DNA from: an uncultured Eubacteriales bacterium
GTDB taxonomy: Bacteria; Bacillota; Clostridia; Oscillospirales; Oscillospiraceae
Reading direction: 5' to 3'
Assembly: GCA_900553135.1 (NCBI GenBank)
Contig: USCO01000044.1
Coordinates: 1-14,715, forward strand
Length of the DNA stretch: 14,715 nt
This document shows positions 1 to 5,793 of the stretch, one piece after another (the stretch's first letter is position 1; the number at the start of each line of letters is the position of its first letter). The position numbers and the translations under genes were made by a program. Under the pieces are notes generated by a model that saw nothing but the letters and a program-made list of their open reading frames with translations, searched no databases and was not told where the DNA came from.

Positions 1-335
1 AGATCGCTGGCCGTCAGCTGCTCCCGGCGCACCAGTCCGGCCACCAGGTCCAGGGCGCTGCCCTGGTACACCCGCTCAATGAGCTCCTGGGTGGACCAAT
101 CCCGGTATTCCTCCCGGGTGAGCAGGGGCCGGTAGTAGAACACCTCCCGCTTTTCCGCGGAGACCGCCTGCTTTTCGCACAGGCGGCGCAGCAGGGTTTT
201 CACCGTGGAACCGTCCCAGCCGCTGCTCTCCAGTCCCTCCCGCACCGCGGCGATGGGCAGGGGCTTCCCCGCCTGCCACAGCACCTCCAGCACCTTTCGC
301 TCCGCGGGGGAGATCTTTGACGCCAGCTCCTTCAT
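1..335 (-). CDS. BlaI/MecI/CopY-family transcriptional repressor (partial, 3' end outside window)
   Basis: About 111 N-terminal residues are present, starting at ATG 335 behind an AGGAGG-type ribosome site (345-350). The translation begins MKELASKISPAERKVLEVLW and carries the winged-helix pattern of the Penicillinase_R family: an 'E.KVLEVLW' first helix, a recognition helix region reading WDGSTVKTLLRRL, and a wing region EKREVFYYRPL. BlaI-family proteins are dimeric repressors, usually released by proteolysis when a membrane metalloprotease of the BlaR1/MecR1 (M56) type senses a signal. The partner gene would be expected just beyond the left edge; it cannot be seen here. The promoter region holds TACA/TGTA dyads typical of BlaI operators, so autoregulation is likely. 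The family call is firm. The regulated target is unknown, and resistance should not be assumed. Confidence 0.9.
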   Translation of the reverse strand, partial: MKELASKISPAERKVLEVLWQAGKPLPIAAVREGLESSGWDGSTVKTLLRRLCEKQAVSAEKREVFYYRPLLTREEYRDWSTQELIERVYQGSALDLVAGLVRREQLTASD

Positions 336-361
336 GAAATGATACCTCCTTGTGGATAGGG

Positions 362-398
362 TACAGCTGTAACCTGACTATAGGTTACACTCGTAACC
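362..398. promoter_or_regulatory. Dyad operators, probable BlaI-type binding sites
   Basis: TACAGCTGTA (362-371) is a perfect palindrome of the TACA-N2-TGTA form known for MecI/BlaI operators. GGTTAC-4-GTAACC (383-398) is a second dyad containing TTACA...GTAA. A third overlapping repeat, GTAACCT-6-AGGTTAC, covers 369-388. They cover the -10 and the transcription start of the minus-strand promoter, so a bound dimer would block the repressor's own transcription. The sequence is direct observation; the binding protein is inferred from the adjacent gene. Confidence 0.7.
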
Positions 399-410
399 TC
401 TTCTTGTCAA
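382..410 (-). promoter_or_regulatory. Sigma-A type promoter of the BlaI-family gene
   Basis: On the minus strand a perfect -35 TTGACA (plus positions 405-410) lies 17 bases from a -10 TAACCT (382-387). The ATG follows about 47 bases downstream of the -10. The -10 lies inside the dyad operators described in the next entry. Confidence 0.7.
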
Positions 411-475
411 GAGGTTTTTTCCGCACCACCCCTCCCTCTTGGGCATAGCATGAGAAAAACAGGAGGTATCCCTTT

Positions 476-1216
476 ATGCCCATCATTTATCTCTCCCCCT
501 CCACCCAGGAGTACAATAACTATGTGAACGGCGGCACCGAGGAGCTGTATATGAACCTGCTGGCCGACAAGATGGTGCCCTATCTGCTGGCCAGCGGCAT
601 CCGCTACTCCCGCAACACCCCGGACATGACGGCGGCCCAGTCCATCGCAGCCTCCAACGCGGGCAACTACGACCTGCACCTGGCTCTCCACTCCAACGCC
701 TCCCCCGAGGGCAGCGAGGGCGCCGCCCGGGGCATCATCGTCTTTTACTACCCCGGCAGCGAAGCGGGCCAGCGGGCGGCCACCATCATCGCCAACAACC
801 TGAAGGCCATCTATCCCCTGCCCGACCAGGTGGTGGCCCAGCCCACCACCGCCATCGGCGAGGTGCGCCGGGTGCGGGCTCCGTCGGCCTTCCTGGAGCT
901 GGGTTACCACGACAACCCCCAGGACGCGGAGTGGATTCGAAACAATCTGGACGCCGTGGCTAAAAACCTGGTCATGTCCCTGGCCGACTACTTCGACATC
1001 CCCTTCCTCTCCCCCCAGTGCGCCCGCAGCGGCCGGGTGGACGTGGACTGGGGGGTGCTGAACATCCGTTCCCAGCCCAGTCTTGAAGGCAGGATTCTGG
1101 CTCAGGCCCCCGACGGCGCCCCTCTCACCGTGCTGGGAAAGACGGGCGAGTGGTTCCTGGTGCGGTACAACGACATCCAGGGCTATGCCAAGGAGGACTA
1201 TGTGACCCTGGTGTAA
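476..1216 (+). CDS. N-acetylmuramoyl-L-alanine amidase (Amidase_3 type) with C-terminal SH3 domain
   Basis: The 246-residue product starts at ATG 476 behind AGGAGGT (461-467). Residues 1-175 resemble the zinc amidases that cut the amide between muramic acid and the peptide stem: the HSNAS motif gives a zinc histidine at about 72, GTEE at about 22 gives the glutamate ligand, and FLELGYHDN near 140 holds the usual catalytic glutamate. Residues 185-246 read as a bacterial SH3 domain (LNIRSQPS...GYAKEDYVTL), which often binds peptidoglycan. The usual DPGHGG motif with the first zinc histidine is replaced by SPSTQE. There is no signal peptide, so the protein either acts after lysis, leaves by an unrecognised route, or works on muropeptides in the cytoplasm or mother cell. 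No clear promoter was found. Family call firm, physiological role open. Confidence 0.85.
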   Translation: MPIIYLSPSTQEYNNYVNGGTEELYMNLLADKMVPYLLASGIRYSRNTPDMTAAQSIAASNAGNYDLHLALHSNASPEGSEGAARGIIVFYYPGSEAGQRAATIIANNLKAIYPLPDQVVAQPTTAIGEVRRVRAPSAFLELGYHDNPQDAEWIRNNLDAVAKNLVMSLADYFDIPFLSPQCARSGRVDVDWGVLNIRSQPSLEGRILAQAPDGAPLTVLGKTGEWFLVRYNDIQGYAKEDYVTLV

Positions 1217-1239
1217 GACAAAATTCTGCCCCTCCGGTC

Positions 1240-1268
1240 TGGATTTTTCCCGCCCCTTGGAGTAAAAT
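1240..1268 (+). promoter_or_regulatory. Possible promoter of the thioesterase-ybaK unit
   Basis: TGGATT (1240-1245), a 17-base spacer and TAAAAT (1263-1268) lie about 50 bases before the thioesterase start. The -10 matches TATAAT at five of six positions; the -35 is weak at three of six. Its position between the amidase stop and the next gene fits. Without it the two genes would depend on read-through from the amidase. Confidence 0.35.
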
Positions 1269-1318
1269 GGGGAGGCCGGGCTTGGCTCGGCTCCATTGAA
1301 ACAAAAAGGAGAGTCCAT

Positions 1319-1711
1319 ATGTCGATTGAAGTTGGAATCAAGGGACGTGCTGACGATGTGGTCAGCGAGAAGAATACCGCCCAGGCCGCCTGTTCCGGGG
1401 CGCTGCCCGTGTTCGGCACGCCGTTTATGACCGCCCTGATGGAGAAGGCCGCCTGGACCTCCATCGCCCCCTACCTGGCCGAGGGCGAGAGCACCGTGGG
1501 CACCAAGCTGAACGTGAGCCACGACTCCGCCTCCCCCATCGGCATGAAGGTGTGGGCTGAGAGCGAGGTCACCGAGGTGGACGGCAAGCGCATCGAGCTG
1601 AAGGTCTGGGCCTATGACGAGAAGGGCCTCATCGGCCAGGGCACCCACCAGCGCTTCATCGTCACCAACGAGCGCTTCCTGGCCAAGACCGCCCGCAAGC
1701 TGGAGGGCTGA
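1319..1711 (+). CDS. FlK-like hotdog-fold acyl-CoA thioesterase
   Basis: The product is 130 residues, starting at ATG 1319 behind GGAGAG (1308-1313). It matches the fluoroacetyl-CoA thioesterase-like family in length and in the whole motif chain: SGALPVFGTPFM (26-37), the helix E42 in MEKAAW, STVGTKLNVSHDS (58-70), and DEKGLIGQGTHQRFIV (100-115). The FlK catalytic set Thr/Glu/His corresponds to T34, E42 and H68, with the same spacing as T42/E50/H76 of FlK. Most relatives in Clostridia are not fluoroacetate enzymes, so the substrate is probably an ordinary short acyl-CoA; that is inference. The stop is followed after three bases by the GTG of the ybaK-type gene, so the two are very probably co-transcribed and translationally coupled. 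Confidence 0.85.
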   Translation: MSIEVGIKGRADDVVSEKNTAQAACSGALPVFGTPFMTALMEKAAWTSIAPYLAEGESTVGTKLNVSHDSASPIGMKVWAESEVTEVDGKRIELKVWAYDEKGLIGQGTHQRFIVTNERFLAKTARKLEG

Positions 1712-1714
1712 GAA

Positions 1715-2191
1715 GTGTCCATTGAACGGGTACGGGAGTACTTCCGGTCCCTGGGCCGGGAGCAGGACATTCTGGAGTTTCCCGTCTCCAGCGCCACGGT
1801 GGAGCTGGCGGCCCAGGCGGTGGGCGTGATCCCCGCCCGCATTGCCAAGACCCTCTCCTTCCTGGTGGAGGACGGGTGCGTGCTGGTGGTGGCCGCGGGC
1901 GACGCCAAGGTGGACAACAGCAAGTACAAGGCCTTCTTTCACACCAAGGCCAAGATGCTCACCCCGGAGCAGGCGGTGGAGATGACGGGCCACGCCGTGG
2001 GCGGCGTGTGTCCCTTCGCCAACCCTGAGGGGGTCAAGACCTATCTGGACGTGTCCCTGCAGCGGTTTGACACCGTCTTCCCTGCCGCGGGCAGCTCCAA
2101 TTCCGCCATTGAGCTCACCTGCCCGGAGCTGGAGCAGTACTCCGGCAGCCTGGCATGGATCGACGTGTGCAAGGGCTGGCAGGCAGAATAA
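1715..2191 (+). CDS. YbaK/EbsC-type aminoacyl-tRNA deacylase
   Basis: The 158-residue protein covers one YbaK/ProX editing domain. It starts at GTG 1715 with GGAGGG (1702-1707) lying inside the end of the upstream gene. Visible family motifs are AKTLSF (44-49, with the conserved lysine K45), GDAKVDNSKYK (62-72), GGVCPFA (96-102) and AAGSSNSAIELT (124-135). YbaK-type proteins hydrolyse mischarged tRNA such as Cys-tRNA(Pro), keeping proline codons accurate; related ProXp paralogues clear Ala-tRNA(Pro). Which substrate applies here cannot be read from the sequence. It sits downstream of the thioesterase and ends at a strong terminator. The family call is firm, the specificity is not. Confidence 0.85.
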   Translation: MSIERVREYFRSLGREQDILEFPVSSATVELAAQAVGVIPARIAKTLSFLVEDGCVLVVAAGDAKVDNSKYKAFFHTKAKMLTPEQAVEMTGHAVGGVCPFANPEGVKTYLDVSLQRFDTVFPAAGSSNSAIELTCPELEQYSGSLAWIDVCKGWQAE

Positions 2192-2198
2192 AACAAAT

Positions 2199-2229
2199 AA
2201 AAATCCCCCGGCTTGGCCGGGGGATTTTT
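2199..2229. terminator. Bidirectional intrinsic terminator between ybaK-type gene and xerD
   Basis: Arms 2199-2212 and 2216-2229 form a perfect 14-base-pair stem around the loop TTG. A core ATCCCCCGGC is flanked by A5 on the left and T5 on the right, so a U-run follows the stem in both directions. It begins 7 bases after the plus-strand stop and ends 3 bases before the xerD stop codon, serving both convergent genes. Confidence 0.92.
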
Positions 2230-2232
2230 ATT

Positions 2233-3114
2233 TTATGCCCTGGGATGGGCCTTTTGATAGACGGTTTTCAGCTTCTGGTTCAGCAGCCGGGAGTAGATCT
2301 GGGTGGAGGAAATATCCGCGTGGCCCAGCATCTCCTGGATGGAGCGCAGGTCCGCCCCGTTTTCCAGCAGGTGGGCGGCGAAGGAGTGGCGCAGGGTGTG
2401 GGGCGTGATGTCCTTCTGGATGCCCGCCTTCTCCTGGTAGTACTTGATGAGCTTCCAGAAGCCCTGGCGGCTCATGCGCTCGCCGCTCATGTTCACAAAA
2501 AGGGCCTCCTCCTCGGGGGACTCCACCAGCTGGGGACGCACCCGGTTGAGATACTCGGTGAGGGCCCGCACCGCCGTGTGGTACAGGGGGATGACCCGCT
2601 CTTTGCCCTTGCTGGCGCAGTGGAGCACTGCCGCGGGCAGGTTCAGGTCGTCCACGTTCAGGGCGATGAGCTCGCTGACCCGGATGCCGGTGGCGTACAG
2701 CAGCTCCAGCATGGCCCGGTCCCGAAAGCCCTTCAGGTCGGAGCAGTCGGGCTGCTCCAGGAACAGCTCCACCTCTTTCCCGGTGAGGATCTGGGGCAGC
2801 TTGCGCTCCACCTTGGCGGGGACCACGCCCTTGGCGGGGTTGGACTCCACCGCCCCCAGGGCGATGAGGCAGTTGTAGAAGGACTTGATGGCGGCGATGG
2901 ACCGGGTCACCGTGGCGGCGGAGCGGCCCTTCCGGGTCATGGAGGCGGCATAGCGCTCCACGTCCTGGGTGGTCACCTGGGTCAGCTCCACCCCCCACTC
3001 GGAGACGGCAGCTTCAAACTGATGGATGTCCCGCAGATAGGAGCTGACCGTATTGGCCGAAGCCTTTTTTTCCGAGATCAAATATTCCTCATACAGACGC
3101 AGCAACTCAGACAC
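2233..3114 (-). CDS. xerD: Site-specific tyrosine recombinase XerD
   Basis: The product is 293 residues, about the length of XerC/XerD, starting at GTG 3114 behind GAGGGAG. Residues 1-85 form the SAM-like core-binding domain (YLISEKKASANTVSSYLRDI) and 105-293 the catalytic domain. Catalytic residues are all present: R145 in ATGIRVSEL, the hairpin lysine in SKGKER (169 or 171), H239 and R242 in HTLRHSFA, H265 in LGHADISS and the nucleophile Y274 in QIYS. H/R/H/Y spacing (3, 23, 9) equals that of E. coli XerD. XerD with XerC resolves chromosome dimers at dif. It follows spoIIM by 27 bases in the same direction, a neighbour relationship also known in Bacillus subtilis (spoIIM near ripX/xerD), which favours the housekeeping recombinase over a mobile-element integrase. 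No transposon or att-like repeats surround it. Confidence 0.9.
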   Translation of the reverse strand: MSELLRLYEEYLISEKKASANTVSSYLRDIHQFEAAVSEWGVELTQVTTQDVERYAASMTRKGRSAATVTRSIAAIKSFYNCLIALGAVESNPAKGVVPAKVERKLPQILTGKEVELFLEQPDCSDLKGFRDRAMLELLYATGIRVSELIALNVDDLNLPAAVLHCASKGKERVIPLYHTAVRALTEYLNRVRPQLVESPEEEALFVNMSGERMSRQGFWKLIKYYQEKAGIQKDITPHTLRHSFAAHLLENGADLRSIQEMLGHADISSTQIYSRLLNQKLKTVYQKAHPRA

Positions 3115-3141
3115 ACAGACAACTCCCTCATACGAATTCCT

Positions 3142-3765
3142 TTACAACATCAGCTGGGCGGCCAGAGCCAGCAGAGCCGGCGCGGCCAGATACTCCAGCA
3201 CGACACACAGACAAAGGGCCGCGGCGCAAAGGCCCAGCCTGCCCCAGTAGGGGGCGGAATAGGGCGGCGGACCGCTGCGCCCTCCCTCCATGAGACGGCG
3301 CAGCAAAAACAGGGCCCCTTCCATGCTCTGGGCCCCCGCCACAAACAGCACGGGCGCCCACAACAGGGCGGGCAGACCAAAGAGCAGGAATGCCCCCGGC
3401 AATCCAGGCAGGCCGCAGGCGCGGCAGATCCCCGCCGTGGAGAAGGCCAGAAGGGCGCCCCGCAGGGCAAACAGCACCGGGACCCCGGCCACACCCAGCA
3501 CGGTCACACCCAGCACCGCAGTTCCCAGAAAAAATCGCAGCTGCTCCCTCAGCATGCTTCCAAGCTCCGGGCGGATCTGTCCGTCCCGGGCCAGGGTGAG
3601 ATAATCCTGTAAATAGTCTCCCAGGGCGGCGGCCGACTCCTGGGACAGCAGTCCGCCCATGGCGGCCCCCAGGGCGCCGCCCAACAAAAAGGCGCATCCC
3701 AAAAGGGCCAGTGGACCGGGTCGGCACAGGGGCAGCTGCCACCCGCTGTTATTGTGTCTGTTCAT
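3142..3765 (-). CDS. spoIIM: Stage II sporulation protein M (SpoIIM, DUF95 membrane protein)
   Basis: I choose ATG 3765, giving 207 residues, because GGGAGAGGTGA lies just upstream of it. A longer TTG form starting at 3783 would translate that ribosome site. The protein is very hydrophobic, with membrane segments near 17-40, 80-118, 123-147 and 175-203. It has the acidic/Gln loop YLQDYLTLARDG and the small-residue-rich ends usual for SpoIIM. SpoIIM anchors the SpoIID-SpoIIM-SpoIIP complex, which dissolves septal and lateral peptidoglycan and drives engulfment of the forespore. The gene leads a two-gene unit with xerD, an arrangement shared with other spore formers. Sequence conservation in this family is low, so the call leans on topology, length and context. 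Its likely partner class, SpoIID, appears in this window at 8914-10677 in a variant form. Confidence 0.8.
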   Translation of the reverse strand: MNRHNNSGWQLPLCRPGPLALLGCAFLLGGALGAAMGGLLSQESAAALGDYLQDYLTLARDGQIRPELGSMLREQLRFFLGTAVLGVTVLGVAGVPVLFALRGALLAFSTAGICRACGLPGLPGAFLLFGLPALLWAPVLFVAGAQSMEGALFLLRRLMEGGRSGPPPYSAPYWGRLGLCAAALCLCVVLEYLAAPALLALAAQLML

Positions 3766-3857
3766 GGCTGTCACCTCTCCCAATTCAGCCTATGAACCGG
3801 CACAGAAAAATAGAAGCAAATAGGCCCCGTGCTTCGACCAGTTTTTTCGTCATTTCT

Positions 3858-3886
3858 ACTATATCCCTCACAACCATTTCACGCAA
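3858..3886 (-). promoter_or_regulatory. Promoter of spoIIM-xerD
   Basis: Minus strand: -35 TTGCGT (3881-3886), 17-base spacer, -10 TATAGT (3858-3863). The leader to the spoIIM ATG is about 85 bases. The pattern is sigma-A-like rather than sigma-E or sigma-F-like, fitting vegetative expression of xerD. The rest of 3766-4065 holds only this promoter, the adjacent terminator and AT-rich spacer. Confidence 0.6.
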
Positions 3887-3971
3887 GCCTTTTTCGCAAA
3901 ATTTTCAAAAAACTTTCATTTCGGGTAAGTTTTATGTAAATGTAATTATGTAAACTATGCAAACCACAAAA

Positions 3972-4005
3972 AAGGCCGGGTACCTAAAACAAGGTGCCCG
4001 GCCTT
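3972..4005 (-). terminator. Intrinsic terminator after the SCIFF maturase gene
   Basis: Arms 3972-3985 and 3992-4005 pair over 14 positions (one G-U) around a six-base loop. Read on the minus strand the stem is followed by T6, whereas on the plus strand it is followed by A-rich sequence. It lies about 60 bases past the maturase stop. Confidence 0.85.
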
Positions 4006-4065
4006 AAAAAATGTGGATTTTTTGAGTTTTTACGAAGAAAAACGGGAGATTACAGTGATTACAGC

Positions 4066-5475
4066 TTACTGGCAGCCGTCACACTGATTACAGTTGGTAT
4101 AATTACCCTGCGTATTCTCCATCCCGGAGGCGATGGCCTGCAGGGCGATGGCGCACTCCAGCCGCTTGCGCTCCATTTCGCAGGCCACCTCGTTGGACTG
4201 ACTTATGTCGCCGTTGACCAGCAGGTTGGAAGCGGAGCAGCCGCCGCTGCAGTAGAAGCGGGCCCAGCACTCCCGGCAGGCGGGACGAGTGTAGATGTTC
4301 TGTTCCGCAAACTTTCCGGAGATGCCCATGTCGAAGGAGCCGTCGAACACATTGCCTAGACGGTACTCCTCCTTCCCTACGAACTGGTGGCAGGGATAGA
4401 TGTCGCCGTCGGGGGTGATGGCCACATACTCGCAGCCGGCGCCGCAGCCCCGCAGGCGCTTGATGACGCAGGGGCCCTGCTTCAGGTCCACGTTGAAGTG
4501 GAAGAAGTTCACGTCCTTGCGGCCCATAAGCTCCCGGGCCAGCTTCTCGTACTCCTCCTTCACCTTGGGCAGATCCTCCTCCTTGATGGCGAAGGGATCG
4601 TCCAGGGGACCGCTGGCGGGCTCCACGGAGACGTGGCGGAAGCCCAGAGAGGCCAGGTGCTTCACGTCCTCGGCAAAGTCCAGGTTCTCACGGGTAAAGG
4701 TGCCCCGGGCGTAGTAGTCTTTGGTGCCCCGGCCGGCCACCAGCTTCTGGAACTTGGGTACGATGACCTCATAGCTCCCCTTCCCGTTGATGGTGGGACG
4801 CATGTGGTCGTTGACGCCGGGACGGCCGTCGATGGAGAGGACCACGTTGGACATCTCCCGGTTGATGTACTCGATGTTCTCGTCGCTGAGCAGCACGCCG
4901 TTGGTGGTGATGGTGAAGCGGAACACCTTGTCATGCTCCTTCTCCAGGGAACGGGCGTACTCCACGGTCTTCTTCACGGTGTCCATGGCCATGAGAGGCT
5001 CGCCGCCGAAGAAGTCCACCTCGATGTTGCGCCGCTTGCCGGACTTCTCCACCACCCAGTCGATGGCCTTCTTGGCGGTCTCAAAGTCCATGGTCATGCG
5101 GTGGCCGGTGCCGAAGTCGCCAGTGGAGGCGAAGCAGTAGCGGCAGCGCAGGTTGCAGTCGTGGGACACGTGCAGGCACAGGGCCTTCACCACCGCCTGG
5201 CGGGGCAGCTCCATGGCCTTGTCCCGGTCGATGTACTCATCGTCGGTGAACAGCAGGCCCTGGTCCTGGAGGGTGTGCAGCTCCTCCCACAGCTCGTCCA
5301 GCTCCTTGGGATCATACTGGGGCAGCTGGTCCTTCAGTTCCTGGGGGCACTTCTCCCCCATGGGGCCCTCCACCCGGGAGAGCAGGTCGTAGCCCATGCG
5401 GTCCAGAACGTGGACGGCACCGCTGTTCACATCTGCCGCCAGGTACTGACCCAGGGCAGTAAAGGTATGTACCAT
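4066..5475 (-). CDS. scfB: SCIFF peptide maturase, radical SAM/SPASM thioether synthase
   Basis: The 469-residue enzyme starts at ATG 5475 behind GGAAGGAAG. Residues 1-95 form a peptide-recognition-like N-terminal region. The radical SAM core carries C107-x3-C111-x2-C114 (DCNLRCRYC) and the SAM-binding FFGGEP (155-160). The SPASM/twitch end holds many cysteines for two auxiliary Fe-S clusters: C336, C344, C348, C362, C400, C403, C409, C413 and C432, with CRECWARFYCSGGC diagnostic of the SCIFF family. Known homologues (CteB of Clostridium thermocellum) install Cys-to-Thr thioether links in the SCIFF precursor, giving a ranthipeptide. The precursor gene lies 95 bases upstream, separated by a hairpin terminator, so the enzyme is probably made at lower dose. 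The C-terminal tail ends with three further cysteines, NCNQCDGC. It is cytoplasmic. The symbol follows scfA/scfB usage. Confidence 0.93.
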   Translation of the reverse strand: MVHTFTALGQYLAADVNSGAVHVLDRMGYDLLSRVEGPMGEKCPQELKDQLPQYDPKELDELWEELHTLQDQGLLFTDDEYIDRDKAMELPRQAVVKALCLHVSHDCNLRCRYCFASTGDFGTGHRMTMDFETAKKAIDWVVEKSGKRRNIEVDFFGGEPLMAMDTVKKTVEYARSLEKEHDKVFRFTITTNGVLLSDENIEYINREMSNVVLSIDGRPGVNDHMRPTINGKGSYEVIVPKFQKLVAGRGTKDYYARGTFTRENLDFAEDVKHLASLGFRHVSVEPASGPLDDPFAIKEEDLPKVKEEYEKLARELMGRKDVNFFHFNVDLKQGPCVIKRLRGCGAGCEYVAITPDGDIYPCHQFVGKEEYRLGNVFDGSFDMGISGKFAEQNIYTRPACRECWARFYCSGGCSASNLLVNGDISQSNEVACEMERKRLECAIALQAIASGMENTQGNYTNCNQCDGCQ

Positions 5476-5507
5476 AAGTTCAAACTTCCTTCCGAATCCA
5501 TTGTTTC

Positions 5508-5522
5508 GCCCCTGATTGGGGC
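5508..5522 (-). repeat. Small hairpin in the SCIFF precursor-maturase spacer
   Basis: GCCCC-5-GGGGC forms a five-base-pair stem between the terminator and the maturase ribosome site. It could protect the 5' end of processed maturase mRNA or be incidental. It has no T-run. Confidence 0.4.
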
Positions 5523-5525
5523 ATG

Positions 5526-5550
5526 AAAAAGGGCAGGCAAACGCCTGCCC
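5526..5550 (-). terminator. Terminator/attenuator between SCIFF precursor and maturase
   Basis: GGGCAGGC (5531-5538) and GCCTGCCC (5543-5550) form a perfect eight-base-pair stem with a four-base loop, followed on the minus strand by T5. It lies about 20 bases past the precursor stop and 55 bases before the maturase start. No convincing second promoter is visible in between, so the maturase most likely depends on read-through. Confidence 0.82.
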
Positions 5551-5570
5551 TTCTCAAGCGACCATGTATA

Positions 5571-5711
5571 TTACTGGTTCTCACACTTCTGGTTGGCCAC
5601 GGTGCAGGAAGTCTTGCAGGCGGACTGGCAAGAAGTCTGGCACTCGCCGCAGCCGCCCTTGGCAGCGCTGGCCTTCAGAGTGGCGCCGTTGAGAGTCTGA
5701 ATGTGTTTCAT
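5571..5711 (-). CDS. scfA: SCIFF (six-cysteines-in-forty-five) ranthipeptide precursor
   Basis: This is a 46-residue peptide starting at ATG 5711 behind AGGAGG (5720-5725). The leader half, MKHIQTLNGATLKASAAKGG, is followed by a core with cysteines at 21, 24, 28, 32, 36 and 43 and interspersed Thr/Ser acceptors (QTSCQSACKTSC). Length, six cysteines and the KHIxTLN start match the SCIFF family, nearly universal in Clostridia. In CteA a cysteine is linked to a threonine by the adjacent radical SAM enzyme, which is encoded directly downstream here. The physiological role is unsettled; ranthipeptides have been tied to population-density responses in some clostridia. No exporter or protease gene adjoins. 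It has its own strong promoter and is followed by a terminator, so it is expected to be abundant. Identification is firm, function open. Confidence 0.95.
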   Translation of the reverse strand: MKHIQTLNGATLKASAAKGGCGECQTSCQSACKTSCTVANQKCENQ

Positions 5712-5734
5712 TGGAATCTCCTCCTAATTTGTCA

Positions 5735-5748
5735 CGGGGCATGCCCCG
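5735..5748. promoter_or_regulatory. Perfect 14-base palindrome in the SCIFF precursor leader
   Basis: CGGGGCATGCCCCG equals its own reverse complement and lies between the start of transcription and the ribosome site of the precursor gene. It could be an operator for a dimeric regulator or, in RNA, a 5' hairpin that stabilises the message. The sequence alone does not decide. Confidence 0.55.
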
Positions 5749-5763
5749 CATAGGTTTGCTATC

Positions 5764-5792
5764 ATTATACCATATCTGTCAAGGCATTTCAA
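5764..5792 (-). promoter_or_regulatory. Strong promoter of the SCIFF precursor gene
   Basis: Minus strand: -35 TTGAAA (5787-5792), 17-base spacer, -10 TATAAT (5764-5769) with an extended TGG element just upstream of the -10. It starts directly beyond the stop codon of the TIGR04086-type gene. A TTGACA nearby is too close to the -10 to be its partner. Confidence 0.8.
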
Positions 5793-5793
5793 T

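Noticed and set aside
1270..1293. GC-rich inverted repeat before the thioesterase as terminator of the amidase
   Set aside because: The stem is broken and no T-run follows on the plus strand.
407..1993. Long open frame on the minus strand across the amidase, thioesterase and ybaK-type genes
   Set aside because: It is low-complexity (His, Gly, Leu rich), has no family motif, and runs antisense to three recognised genes with ribosome sites; GC-rich codon bias explains the lack of stops.
2233..3114. xerD-type gene as integrase of a mobile element
   Set aside because: It adjoins spoIIM in the order known from spore formers, and there are no flanking direct repeats, tRNA gene or cargo.
2155..3612. 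Long open frame on the plus strand opposite xerD and spoIIM
   Set aside because: No motif or ribosome site, and biased composition; it mirrors the real minus-strand genes.
3783..3783. TTG at 3783 as the spoIIM start
   Set aside because: The ribosome site GGGAGAGGTGA would then be inside the coding region; ATG 3765 is properly spaced from it.
5523..5753. Plus-strand open frame across the SCIFF precursor
   Set aside because: The minus strand gives a SCIFF peptide with promoter, ribosome site and terminator; the plus frame has none of these.
5764..5782. TTGACA (5777-5782, minus strand) as the -35 of the SCIFF promoter
   Set aside because: It is only 7 bases from the TATAAT; TTGAAA at 5787-5792 has the correct 17-base spacing.
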